In this document: positions 1 through 5,516 of the stretch, piece by piece
How the letters are laid out: every line of letters begins with the position of its first letter
How positions within the stretch are numbered: position 1 is the stretch's first letter
DNA from: JBHIBC01 sp046758905
Lineage (GTDB): Bacteria; Acidobacteriota; Polarisedimenticolia; Gp22-AA2
NCBI GenBank assembly: GCA_046758905.1
Contig: JBHIBC010000084.1
Span: 1 to 11,725 of the forward strand
Length of the DNA: 11,725 nucleotides
Direction: 5' to 3'
Translations under genes and position numbers: made by a program
The notes under the pieces: model-generated
The model's database searches: none
Seen by the model: the letters and a program-made list of their open reading frames with translations, nothing else
Told to the model about the DNA's origin: nothing

Positions 1-7
1 CCTTGGC

Positions 8-14
8 TTTTTTT
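8..14 (+). terminator. T-tract at the window edge, possible tail of a terminator
   Basis: Seven consecutive T residues follow a GC base a few bases from the left edge. This is what the end of a Rho-independent terminator for a plus-strand gene left of the window would look like. The stem would lie outside the window, so it cannot be confirmed. The rest of positions 1-159 is GC-rich leader of the next gene. Confidence 0.2.
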
Positions 15-79
15 AGTGTCGCGCCGGTGGGCTGTCAACCCGGCCGCCGGCGCGCCCGCCGCCGCGCTTCCCCTTGATC

Positions 80-98
80 CGGCGCATTTTACGCGCCG
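80..98. other. Small hairpin upstream of the DUF151-PDZ gene
   Basis: A 6-bp inverted repeat (cggcgc at 80-85, gcgccg at 93-98) with an AT-rich 7-nt loop lies about 60 nt before the start codon at 160. It could be an operator-like palindrome or a leader hairpin. Stems this short are common by chance in GC-rich DNA, so support is weak. Confidence 0.2.
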
Positions 99-104
99 CG
101 GGCG

Positions 105-132
105 GGCAAACCGGCTGATTTACCGGTATATT
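105..132 (+). promoter_or_regulatory. Possible sigma70-like promoter for the DUF151-PDZ gene
   Basis: TATATT at 127-132 is a good -10 match in a GC-rich background. A poor -35 candidate, GGCAAA at 105-110, lies 16 nt upstream. Transcription would start near 139-140, leaving a leader of about 20 nt containing the Shine-Dalgarno sequence. The weak -35 suggests either activator help or an incorrect call. Confidence 0.35.
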
Positions 133-147
133 TCTGCCGACGGGCTC

Positions 148-154
148 AGGAGGA
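148..154 (+). promoter_or_regulatory. Shine-Dalgarno site fixing the start at 160
   Basis: AGGAGGA ends five bases before ATG at 160. This perfect ribosome binding site, together with the hydrophobic signal sequence that begins right after this ATG, argues against the in-frame GTG at position 16. Confidence 0.85.
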
Positions 155-159
155 CCCGA

Positions 160-966
160 ATGCACCCTCTGGATCCCTTCCGCCTCATCCTGTGCTCCCT
201 TCTCCCGGCGCTCCTCCTCGGTCTAGGCGCCCCGGGGGTCGCGGCGCTCGGCGCCGAGCAGGGCGACTCCGAGGCGGTGGTGGTGCACATCGCGGGGCTG
301 CGCGCGATCGGGCCGGAGCAGGTGCTGCTGCTGCTGGCCGACGAGGCCGAGGAGCGCGCCGTGCCGATCGCCGTCGGCCGCGACCAGGGGATCGCCATCT
401 ACCTGGGCAGGGAGGGAACGAAGACGCCGCGGCCGATGACGCACGACCTGATGGTGCGGATCCTGGAAGCACTCGGCGCCCGGGTCGAGAGGGTCACGGT
501 CACGGCCCTGAGAAGCGATACCTACTACGCCGAGCTGTCGATCCGCATAGGGCGGAAGCGGCACGCCATCGACGCCCGTCCCTCCGACGCCGTGGCGCTC
601 GCGGTGAGGCTGGACGCGCCGATCTTCGTGGCAGCTGATCTGCTGCGCCCGCTCGATGCGACCGAGGAGCAGCCCGAGCTGTTCACCCGCACCGACCGCC
701 GCCTCGGCCTGAGCGTTCAGCGTCTCGACCGCGACTTGGCCGAATTCCTCGGGGCCGCCGGCGTGTCCGGCGTCCTGGTCTCCGCGGTCGCGAACGGAGG
801 GACCGCCGACCGGGCCGGCGTGCGCCGCGGCGACGTCCTGAGGGAGATCGACGGGCGCCCCACCGCGACGCTCAAGGGGTACCGGGAGGCGATCGATCAG
901 GCGGCCGACGGGCCGCGCTTCACGGTCTGGCGGGACGGACGCGAGCTGACGCTGTCCGGCGGCTGA
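160..966 (+). CDS. Exported bifunctional-nuclease (DUF151) domain protein with C-terminal PDZ domain
   Basis: The predicted protein has 268 residues. Residues about 8-32 form a signal peptide or N-terminal anchor: a hydrophobic Leu/Ala run with an Ala-rich cleavage region. Residues about 38-165 match the DUF151/BFN fold, including the hallmark DARPSDAVALAVR stretch at 138-150 and an IYLGREG strand at 80-86. Residues about 180-266 are an HtrA-type PDZ domain, with LGLSVQ at 182-187, a GVLVSAV strand, AGVRRGDVL at 219-227 and IDG at 230-232. Family knowledge: DUF151 proteins were described as nucleases in plants, and bacterial members are mostly uncharacterised. PDZ domains bind protein C-termini or unfolded chains. 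Inference: the protein acts outside the cytoplasm, where a nuclease role is not obvious. Cys12 is not in a convincing lipobox, since Leu precedes it. The gene converges on the phosphoesterase gene at its right. Domain calls are confident; function is not. Confidence 0.85.
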   Translation: MHPLDPFRLILCSLLPALLLGLGAPGVAALGAEQGDSEAVVVHIAGLRAIGPEQVLLLLADEAEERAVPIAVGRDQGIAIYLGREGTKTPRPMTHDLMVRILEALGARVERVTVTALRSDTYYAELSIRIGRKRHAIDARPSDAVALAVRLDAPIFVAADLLRPLDATEEQPELFTRTDRRLGLSVQRLDRDLAEFLGAAGVSGVLVSAVANGGTADRAGVRRGDVLREIDGRPTATLKGYREAIDQAADGPRFTVWRDGRELTLSGG

Positions 967-993
967 GAGGGGCCCCGTCCCGGCCCCTCTCAG
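963..993. terminator. Hairpin between convergent genes, containing a stop codon in each arm
   Basis: Positions 963-974 (CTGAGAGGGGCC) and 982-993 are a perfect 12-bp inverted repeat with a 7-nt loop. The left arm contains the TGA stop of the DUF151-PDZ gene at 964-966. The right arm contains a minus-strand TGA at 990-992, inside the first tandem-repeat unit. A very stable GC-rich stem between converging genes suits a bidirectional transcription end, but no T-tract follows on either strand. Termination is therefore inferred, not shown. Confidence 0.5.
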
Positions 994-1129
994 GTCCGGA
1001 AGACCCTCCCACTCGTCGTCGCCGGCATCGCTGCTCGCCTCCGGCCCCTCTCAGGTCCGGAAGACCCTCCCACTCGTCGTCGCCGGCATCGCTGCTCGCC
1101 TCCGGCCCCTCTCAGGTCCGGAAGACCCT
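980..1129. repeat. 61-bp tandem repeat, two full units plus a 28-bp partial unit
   Basis: Identical 61-bp units occupy 980-1040 and 1041-1101, and a 28-bp partial third unit occupies 1102-1129. I see no mismatches. On the minus strand each copy contains the last codons of the phosphoesterase gene (encoding RVFRT) and its TGA stop. The array therefore repeats that gene's 3' end plus 33 bp of following DNA. Only the copy at 1102-1129 is joined to the gene; the other two lie downstream of its stop. The lack of divergence suggests recent duplication by slippage or unequal crossover, or an assembly artefact. Confidence 0.9.
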
Positions 1130-1819
1130 GGCGGCCTGGTGAGGGAAGCGCCTCGCGGCCGCCACCCGGAGGAGGCGCTCGCGGTTGTATGGGTAGCGCC
1201 GGACCTGCACCTCGACGTTGCCGTTGGTCTTGACGACCACGTAGCCGGTGCGCGGGTCGCCGTCCTGGGGGAACCCGACGCTGCCGGCGTTGATGAAGTG
1301 CCGGCCGTCCACGATGCGGTGGTAGTGGCGGTGGGTGTGGCCGAAGAGGATGACGTCGGCCTCGGCCGCGTCGCCCAGCTCGCGGAAGTAATCCTCGTCC
1401 CGATCCTCCCAGAGGCAGGTCAGGGTGTCGATCGGGGTGGCGTGCAGGAGGGTGGCGCGGAGCCCGCCCATCTCGAACCTCAGCTCGAACGGCAGGTTCC
1501 CCAGGTAGTCGCGGGTCGCCTTGCGCGTGTGCTGCAGGGTCCAGGCGTAGGCCTTCTCCAGGAAGTCGCGCACCCCGGGATCGGCCTCCAAGCTCCCCGG
1601 TGATCCCTCCCCCGCCGCCAGGCGGTCGTCCACATGGCCGCGCACGCCCGGGACCTTCGCGGATCGCACCAGGCTCACCGTCTCCTCGGGAAACGGCGCG
1701 CAGCCCGTCAGGTCGCCCGTGTGGCAGAGGATGTCGTACCCCTCCGCCCGCGCCTCCCGGAGCACGACCTCCAGGGCCGGAAGGTTGCCGTGGATATCCC
1801 CCAGGACGATCACCTTCAT
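1112..1819 (-). CDS. YfcE-like calcineurin-type metallophosphoesterase
   Basis: The predicted protein has 235 residues. The start is ATG at 1819 because GGAGG lies six bases upstream and MKVIVLGDIHGN is the family's canonical N-terminus; an in-frame ATG at 1846 has no such support. Metal-site motifs follow the family order: GDIHGN at 7-12, GD at 35-36, a late LLHATP block, GHTH, and NAGSVGFPQ near the C-terminus. The third motif, normally GNxD or GNHD, reads GHVD at 61-64, so a His replaces a usual metal-binding Asn. Family knowledge: these are cytoplasmic, Mn-dependent phosphodiesterases or phosphatases with varied substrates, so none is assigned. It lies 121 nt downstream of the response-regulator gene, and its last codons are duplicated in the tandem array. 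The fold is confident, the substrate unknown. Confidence 0.9.
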   Translation of the reverse strand: MKVIVLGDIHGNLPALEVVLREARAEGYDILCHTGDLTGCAPFPEETVSLVRSAKVPGVRGHVDDRLAAGEGSPGSLEADPGVRDFLEKAYAWTLQHTRKATRDYLGNLPFELRFEMGGLRATLLHATPIDTLTCLWEDRDEDYFRELGDAAEADVILFGHTHRHYHRIVDGRHFINAGSVGFPQDGDPRTGYVVVKTNGNVEVQVRRYPYNRERLLRVAAARRFPHQAARVFRT

Positions 1820-1841
1820 GGCCCACCTCCGGCTGGACGGC

Positions 1842-1871
1842 ACCATAGCCGAGGGCGGGGGCCGGGGGCAA
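1842..1871 (-). promoter_or_regulatory. Weak candidate promoter before the phosphoesterase gene
   Basis: On the minus strand TTGCCC (1871-1866) and TATGGT (1847-1842) are separated by 18 nt, about 22 nt before the start at 1819. Both boxes are partial matches. The gene may instead be read through from the regulator pair. The rest of the 1820-1940 gap is GC-rich, with a short 5-bp hairpin at 1924-1937 and no T-tract. Confidence 0.25.
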
Positions 1872-1940
1872 TGGAGGGAGCGGGAACGGCCGATGGGCCC
1901 GTGCGGCGGTAGACGCGGAGCGGGCGGCGGAGGCCGCGGC

Positions 1941-2813
1941 TCAGGTGGCGGTCTCCGCCTCGATCCGCGCCCGGAAGCCGAGGAGGCTCAGCCTCTCCTC
2001 GTGTCCCGTGCGGGGGTCGCGGAACGGGATGAAGCCGCGCGCGCGGTCCTCGTCGCCGTAGAAGGTGGCGGCGAGGCTGCTCAGACGGCCGGCGAGCTCC
2101 TCGCCCAAGCCGGCCGCGCGCGCTTCGTCGCCTCCGATCACCACGTACAGGCCGAAGGCCTCGCGGACATCGACCGGGCCGGGCTCCCGGCGGTCCTCCA
2201 GGAACCCCTCGGCCTCCTCGCGCAGCGACTTCAGCGCCGCGCTGAACTTCACCTCCCCGTACTTCTTGCGGAAGATGTCCATCGACCGCCGGTCCCACTC
2301 GAGGGCCACGATGCGCCCCGACAGGCCCTCCTCGCGCCGGCGCTGGATCTCGCCCCTGACGCCGGACCCGCGCCCCTTCATCCGATCGGCGCGGCGCCGC
2401 ATCAGCCGCTGGACGGTGCGCTCGAGCTCGCGCGTGCTGAACGGTTTGGTGATGTATTCGTCGGCCCCGCAGTCCTTGCCCCAGAACACGTCCTCCTCCT
2501 GGCTGCGGGCCGTCAGAAGGATGACGGGGATCTTCTCGGTCTTCGGGTTCGATTTGACCCGCCGGCAGATCTGGAACCCGTTGACCCTGGGCATCATCAC
2601 GTCGACGATCATCAGGTCGGGCCGGTCGGACTCCATCCGTCTCAGGGTCCGCTCCCCATCCTCGGCCAGGACCACCGAGTACCCGGTGGACTCCAGGCTC
2701 ATCTGGACGATCTCGCGGATGTTGGGCGAGTCGTCGGCGACCAGGATCGTTCCGCTCACCGTGCCGCTTCCCGTCCGTCTCCTGCCGGTCTTCCTCTTCC
2801 TCGCCGGCGGCAT
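1941..2813 (-). CDS. Response regulator: receiver domain plus degenerate GGDEF-like domain
   Basis: The predicted protein has 290 residues. Residues 1-20 are a basic Arg/Lys-rich tail. Residues about 21-140 are a complete receiver domain: acidic pair D27/D28, phospho-acceptor D71 in VDVMMP, T101 and K123 in TKPF. The second half (about 163-290) resembles a GGDEF cyclase fold that has lost its active site. D174 and the KKYGE stretch near 183-187 align with the DxDxFK...NDxYG region, but the second Asp and the Phe are replaced. The strand where GGDEF should sit reads REAFGLYVVI. The ending FYGDEDRARGFI (251-262) plus a following basic turn resembles the C-terminal part of some GGDEF proteins. 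The nearby GGDE at 227-230 follows this strand, so it is probably not catalytic. ATG at 2813 is preceded by GGTGGAG. The gene starts 8 nt after its partner. An upstream-partner phosphorelay with a binding, non-catalytic output is inferred. Confidence 0.85.
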   Translation of the reverse strand: MPPARKRKTGRRRTGSGTVSGTILVADDSPNIREIVQMSLESTGYSVVLAEDGERTLRRMESDRPDLMIVDVMMPRVNGFQICRRVKSNPKTEKIPVILLTARSQEEDVFWGKDCGADEYITKPFSTRELERTVQRLMRRRADRMKGRGSGVRGEIQRRREEGLSGRIVALEWDRRSMDIFRKKYGEVKFSAALKSLREEAEGFLEDRREPGPVDVREAFGLYVVIGGDEARAAGLGEELAGRLSSLAATFYGDEDRARGFIPFRDPRTGHEERLSLLGFRARIEAETAT

Positions 2814-2821
2814 CGCTCCAC

Positions 2822-3475
2822 CTAGGAGGGGGCCTTGCGACCGTTTCCGCGGATCTTGCCGGCGGCGAGCCGGTAATCGTGCGTGGCCTTGTCGATCAGG
2901 GTCAGCATCATGTCGATGCCCCGCTCCAGCATCTTCAGGAGGCGGCCCTGCTCGGGGCTCATCGACCCCATGCGTCCCGAGCGCAGAAGCTCGACCGCGC
3001 CGCTCATCGAGGTGAGCGGGGTGCGGAGATCGTGCCCTAGTTGGCGGATCTCCTCTCCCTCCCTGGGACGGACCCGGAAGGCGTTGGGGACCTCGAACAG
3101 CACCACCGCCGCGTCGTGGCCCTGCCCGTTCGACCCGGTCCGGCCGGCGGCGATCGCGTAGTAGCGCCGGCGCTCCAGCTCCACCGCCGCCAGCCGGCGG
3201 GCGGGGCGCCCGCACTGCGTCGCCTCGTCCAGAGCCTCCGCGATCTGCGCCATGAGGTCGTCCTCGGCCTCGTCCGGCGCGGGGATCCGCGTCGGCGGCG
3301 GGCACCCGTTCACCTTCTCCCAGCCCGCGGCGCGCACCACCCTCCTCTGTTCATCGACCGACAGGACGGCCGCCCCGGCCCCACCCAGCTCCATGGGGGT
3401 CTCCGTCGCCGCAACCGCCCGCTCACCTGCGCGGGCTCCATCGCCCGCGCGACGTCTCGTCTGCCTCGATGCCAT
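2822..3475 (-). CDS. PAS-like/HisKA sensor protein lacking a kinase ATPase domain
   Basis: The predicted protein has 217 residues, with no membrane segment or signal peptide. An Arg/Ala-rich N-terminus (1-28) leads into a PAS-like region at about 33-130. Residues 141-200 are a dimerisation and phospho-acceptor (HisKA) domain with the H-box GHDLRTPLTSM, so H148 is the predicted phosphorylated His. The stop at 2822-2824 comes right after this helix pair. The ATP-binding HATPase_c domain, with its N, G1 and G2 boxes, is absent, and only 8 nt remain before the regulator gene. The protein therefore cannot be a self-sufficient histidine kinase. It may act as a phosphotransfer or scaffold protein served by another kinase, or as a phosphatase or sequestering partner. 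ATG at 3475 is chosen with GGAGG 11 nt upstream; a GTG at 3508 would add 11 residues. The domain call is good; the role is inferred. Confidence 0.8.
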   Translation of the reverse strand: MASRQTRRRAGDGARAGERAVAATETPMELGGAGAAVLSVDEQRRVVRAAGWEKVNGCPPPTRIPAPDEAEDDLMAQIAEALDEATQCGRPARRLAAVELERRRYYAIAAGRTGSNGQGHDAAVVLFEVPNAFRVRPREGEEIRQLGHDLRTPLTSMSGAVELLRSGRMGSMSPEQGRLLKMLERGIDMMLTLIDKATHDYRLAAGKIRGNGRKAPS

Positions 3476-3537
3476 CGTCTTGTGATCCTCCGGACAAGAT
3501 TGCGACACGGCACCCCGAGTGGCCGGTGCCCAGTCTC

Positions 3538-3565
3538 AATATAGGGATGAGCGGCGAACTCGCAA
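3538..3565 (-). promoter_or_regulatory. Sigma70-like promoter for the sensor-regulator pair
   Basis: On the minus strand TTGCGA (3565-3560) and TATATT (3543-3538) are separated by 16 nt. The -10 matches consensus at five of six bases, and the -35 at four of six. Transcription would begin near 3530, giving a leader of about 55 nt before ATG at 3475. Two CATTTTC heptamers abut the -35 box on its upstream side, where an activator or an alpha-subunit contact would lie. Confidence 0.6.
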
Positions 3566-3579
3566 GAAAATGGAAAATG
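3566..3579. repeat. Tandem GAAAATG heptamers beside the -35 box
   Basis: GAAAATG occurs twice head to tail at 3566-3572 and 3573-3579, directly upstream of the minus-strand -35 hexamer. A third copy in opposite orientation lies at 3742-3748. Head-to-tail half-sites at this position often mark binding by a dimeric regulator. Here that is inference; the partner response regulator has no recognised DNA-binding domain. Confidence 0.45.
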
Positions 3580-3748
3580 CCCTACAACCGTGGTGATCGG
3601 ACGCCGCCCGCCTGGCCCGGACAGAGCGAAATCGCGCCCTTGCGCCCCGAGGCCGGCCGCCCTGGGCCACAACCGCAGGATTTTGGAAGAACCCTTTGAA
3701 TCCAAAGGACTTGGCGGGTCCGCGTCCGCACTAAAGTAGGGCATTTTC
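3573..3748. repeat. 176-nt nested inverted-repeat element, candidate structured RNA or MITE-like unit
   Basis: The ends are a perfect 13-bp inverted repeat: GAAAATGCCCTAC at 3573-3585 and its complement at 3736-3748. Inside it, in register, lie a 7-bp helix (3598-3604 with 3722-3728) and a 6-bp helix (3607-3612 with 3713-3718). These enclose two side-by-side hairpins, 3613-3620 with 3662-3669 (8 bp including one G-U) and 3693-3698 with 3703-3708 (cctttg/caaagg, 4-nt loop). The result is a long interrupted stem opening into a branched head. It could be a structured RNA at the 3' end of the aroB transcript, a terminator or attenuator, or a small non-autonomous mobile element. I see no clear target-site duplication. 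Confidence 0.55.
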
Positions 3749-3770
3749 TATAACAATCGTGGTGGTGGGA
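3584..3770. repeat. Imperfect 18-bp direct repeat flanking the element core
   Basis: The 18 bases at 3584-3601 and 3753-3770 match at 15 positions (ACAA-C/T-CGTGGTG core). The second copy lies 10 nt beyond the aroB stop codon. The first sits just inside the left arm of the 13-bp inverted repeat. They may be paired protein-binding sites or remnants of a duplication. Confidence 0.4.
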
Positions 3771-3779
3771 CGGTCCGGC

Positions 3780-4940
3780 TCAGACGGCGTGCGGTCCGGC
3801 GGGCACGGCCAAGCCTCGCGGTCGCCCGGGGGACTGCCGCAGGTCCTGGAGCACCTCCAGGGCCATGCGGTCGGCGACGACGATGCCGTATTCGCCCTTG
3901 AGGCTCGCCATCGCGCCTATCCGCACCGGGAGGGAGTAGGCGATCCGGCCCTGGCGTGCCTTTTTGTCGTGGCGGGCGATCTCGAGCAGGGCGCTCGGCT
4001 CGATCGAGGGTGGGATGAGCGTCGGCAGGCCCAGCCGGACCAGCAGGCCCGCGATGCGATCGGCGGCGCGCCCCGCCAGGACGCCGGCCCGCGCCGCCAA
4101 GCGCGCCTCGGCCACCATCCCGATCGCCACCGCCTCGCCGTGGGCCAGGCGGTACCGGGTGACGGTCTCCAGGGCGTGTCCGATGGTGTGGCCGAAGTTC
4201 AGGATCTTCCGCCGGTGCGATTCCCCAGGGTCGGTCGCCACCACCCTCACCTTGATCCGGCAGCAGGCCTCGATGATGCGGGACATGGACTCGGGCCATC
4301 GACGCAGGACGTTTTCGGGCCGCCGCTCCAAAAGCGCGAACAGCTCGCGGTCGGCGATGACGCCGCACTTGACGACCTCCGCCAGCCCGGAGGCGAAGTG
4401 GCGCCCGGGCAGGGTCCTCAGGTAGTCGATATCGATGTAGACGGCCGAGGGCTGGTGGAACGAGCCGATCAGGTTCTTGCCCGCCTCGTGGTTGATGCCG
4501 GTCTTCCCGCCGATGGCGGAATCGACCATGCCGATGAGGGTGGTCGGGATCTGCACGTACGGGATCCCGCGGTTGAAGGTCGCCGCGACGAATCCGACCA
4601 GGTCGCCCACGACCCCGCCCCCGAGCCCGACGAGGGCCGAGTCGCGACCCGCGCCGAGCCGGATGATCGCGTCCTCGATCTCGTCGCGGACGCGGCGCGT
4701 CTTGCTCGCCTCGCCCGCGGGGAACGAGACGAGGTCCGCGAGCAGCCCCCTGCGCCGGAAGGTGGACAGGAGCGGCTCGCCGTAACGCGCGTGCAGGTGC
4801 GAGTCGGTGATGATGATGTAGCGCCGGCCGAGGCGGCGCCGGCGGAGATCGACCGACAGCCGGGGCCCGAGGCCTCGGCCGATGCGTATCTCGTACGACT
4901 CGTCCACGGTCCGGCGCAGCCGGACCGGCACCCGGATCAT
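3780..4940 (-). CDS. aroB: 3-dehydroquinate synthase
   Basis: This enzyme converts DAHP to 3-dehydroquinate, the second step of the shikimate pathway, in the cytoplasm using NAD+ and a divalent metal. The predicted 386 residues are slightly long for the family, with an extra C-terminal tail of about 20 residues rich in Pro, Gly and Arg. Diagnostic blocks are intact: the nucleotide-binding GGGVVGDLVGF at 107-117, PTTLIGMVDSAIGGKTGIN at 132-150, and NFGHTIGHALE at 248-258. Predicted metal ligands are E188, H251 and H267, the last two spaced 16 apart as in characterised enzymes. The start ATG at 4940 has only a weak ribosome site. It lies 48 nt after atpF on the same strand, an unusual neighbour for ATP synthase genes, and may be transcribed with them. 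Assignment is very confident. Confidence 0.97.
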   Translation of the reverse strand: MIRVPVRLRRTVDESYEIRIGRGLGPRLSVDLRRRRLGRRYIIITDSHLHARYGEPLLSTFRRRGLLADLVSFPAGEASKTRRVRDEIEDAIIRLGAGRDSALVGLGGGVVGDLVGFVAATFNRGIPYVQIPTTLIGMVDSAIGGKTGINHEAGKNLIGSFHQPSAVYIDIDYLRTLPGRHFASGLAEVVKCGVIADRELFALLERRPENVLRRWPESMSRIIEACCRIKVRVVATDPGESHRRKILNFGHTIGHALETVTRYRLAHGEAVAIGMVAEARLAARAGVLAGRAADRIAGLLVRLGLPTLIPPSIEPSALLEIARHDKKARQGRIAYSLPVRIGAMASLKGEYGIVVADRMALEVLQDLRQSPGRPRGLAVPAGPHAV

Positions 4941-4988
4941 CTCTGCACCACCGCGGGGGATGTCGTGAGAGGGAGGCGCCCGGCCGGC

Positions 4989-5507
4989 CTAGCCGCGGGA
5001 CTCTCCCCGGTACATCGCCGGGAGGGTGCGCATGTACTCCTCCACCAGCTCGCGCTGCTTGCGCTCGTCCAGGGAGCGGGAGATGAGACGCTCGGCCGCC
5101 CGGATCGCCAGGTCGGCGACCTGCGATCGCAGCGTCTCCATCGCCCGCTTCTGTTCGTACAGCACCTGCCGCTTCCCCTGCTCGACGAGGTCGTGGGCCT
5201 CCTTGCGGGAGCGGGCCAGGATCTCGCCGCGCAGGGCCTCCGCCTCGCGCTTCCCCTGCTCGATGATCGCCGCCGTCTCGCGGCGGGCGTTGGCCAGGAT
5301 CTCCCGGTTCCTGCGCAGCGTCTCCTCCGACTCGTCACGGGCGCGCCGCGCCTGCTCCAACGAGTCCCTGACGGTGCGCTCGCGCTCCTCCAGGACCTGC
5401 ATCAGGGGCTTCCAGGCGAAGCGGCCGAGCAGCAGCACCAGGATGGTGAAGGTGATGATCGTCCATATGATGGTGCCGGGGTCGGGGGTGATCAGGGTCG
5501 AGCCCAT
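4989..5507 (-). CDS. atpF: ATP synthase F0 subunit b
   Basis: Subunit b is the peripheral stalk that holds F1 against the membrane rotor. The predicted 172 residues show the family pattern: one N-terminal membrane helix at about 12-32, then the conserved junction FAWKPLMQVLEERE, then a long charged coiled coil rich in Arg, Glu and Gln to the C-terminus. Only one b gene is present, so a homodimeric stalk is expected unless a b' gene lies elsewhere. ATG at 5507 follows atpE by 9 nt, with GAGG upstream. In the common operon order atpH would follow; here aroB does. Assignment is confident. Confidence 0.95.
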   Translation of the reverse strand: MGSTLITPDPGTIIWTIITFTILVLLLGRFAWKPLMQVLEERERTVRDSLEQARRARDESEETLRRNREILANARRETAAIIEQGKREAEALRGEILARSRKEAHDLVEQGKRQVLYEQKRAMETLRSQVADLAIRAAERLISRSLDERKQRELVEEYMRTLPAMYRGESRG

Positions 5508-5516
5508 GGCGCCGCC

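Larger units (their letters stand above)
3476..3779. other. Intergenic region between aroB and the sensor-regulator pair
   Basis: This is the longest gene-free stretch in the window and locally less GC-rich than its surroundings. It contains the minus-strand promoter at 3538-3565, the abutting heptamer repeats at 3566-3579, the nested inverted-repeat element at 3573-3748, and a direct repeat next to the aroB stop. The reading frames crossing it have no recognisable product, so I call no gene here. Confidence 0.8.

Noticed and set aside
16..159. N-terminal extension of the DUF151-PDZ gene from GTG at 16
   Set aside because: The extension would put 48 non-hydrophobic residues before the signal peptide and lacks a ribosome site. 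ATG at 160 has AGGAGGA at ideal spacing.
193..195. Cys12 of the DUF151-PDZ protein as a lipoprotein cysteine
   Set aside because: The preceding residues are Leu-Ile-Leu, so the required small residue before Cys is absent, and most of the hydrophobic segment follows the Cys.
990..1871. Alternative minus-strand frame through the phosphoesterase and the tandem repeat
   Set aside because: It is out of frame with the phosphoesterase motifs and has Pro/Gly/Arg-rich noise composition. It ends with the same five residues (RVFRT) because the third repeat unit's frame is reached through the 61-bp copies.
2120..2140. GGDE at residues 227-230 of the regulator as an active cyclase motif
   Set aside because: The fifth residue is Ala, and the motif follows the central beta-strand where a real GGDEF motif precedes it. 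The metal-site Asp pair is also incomplete.
2814..2824. A frameshift separating a lost HATPase domain from the sensor gene
   Set aside because: Only 8 nt separate the sensor stop from the regulator start, and the regulator's receiver domain begins at once. There is no room for an ATPase domain in any frame.
3310..3744. A minus-strand 144-codon frame in the intergenic region and the 5' end of the sensor gene
   Set aside because: It overlaps the sensor gene in another frame, crosses the predicted promoter and the inverted repeats, and has no motif.
3573..3748. CRISPR array or classical insertion sequence at the inverted repeat
   Set aside because: There are only two long arms in inverted orientation, no regular spacers and no transposase frame. 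At most a MITE-like unit is possible.
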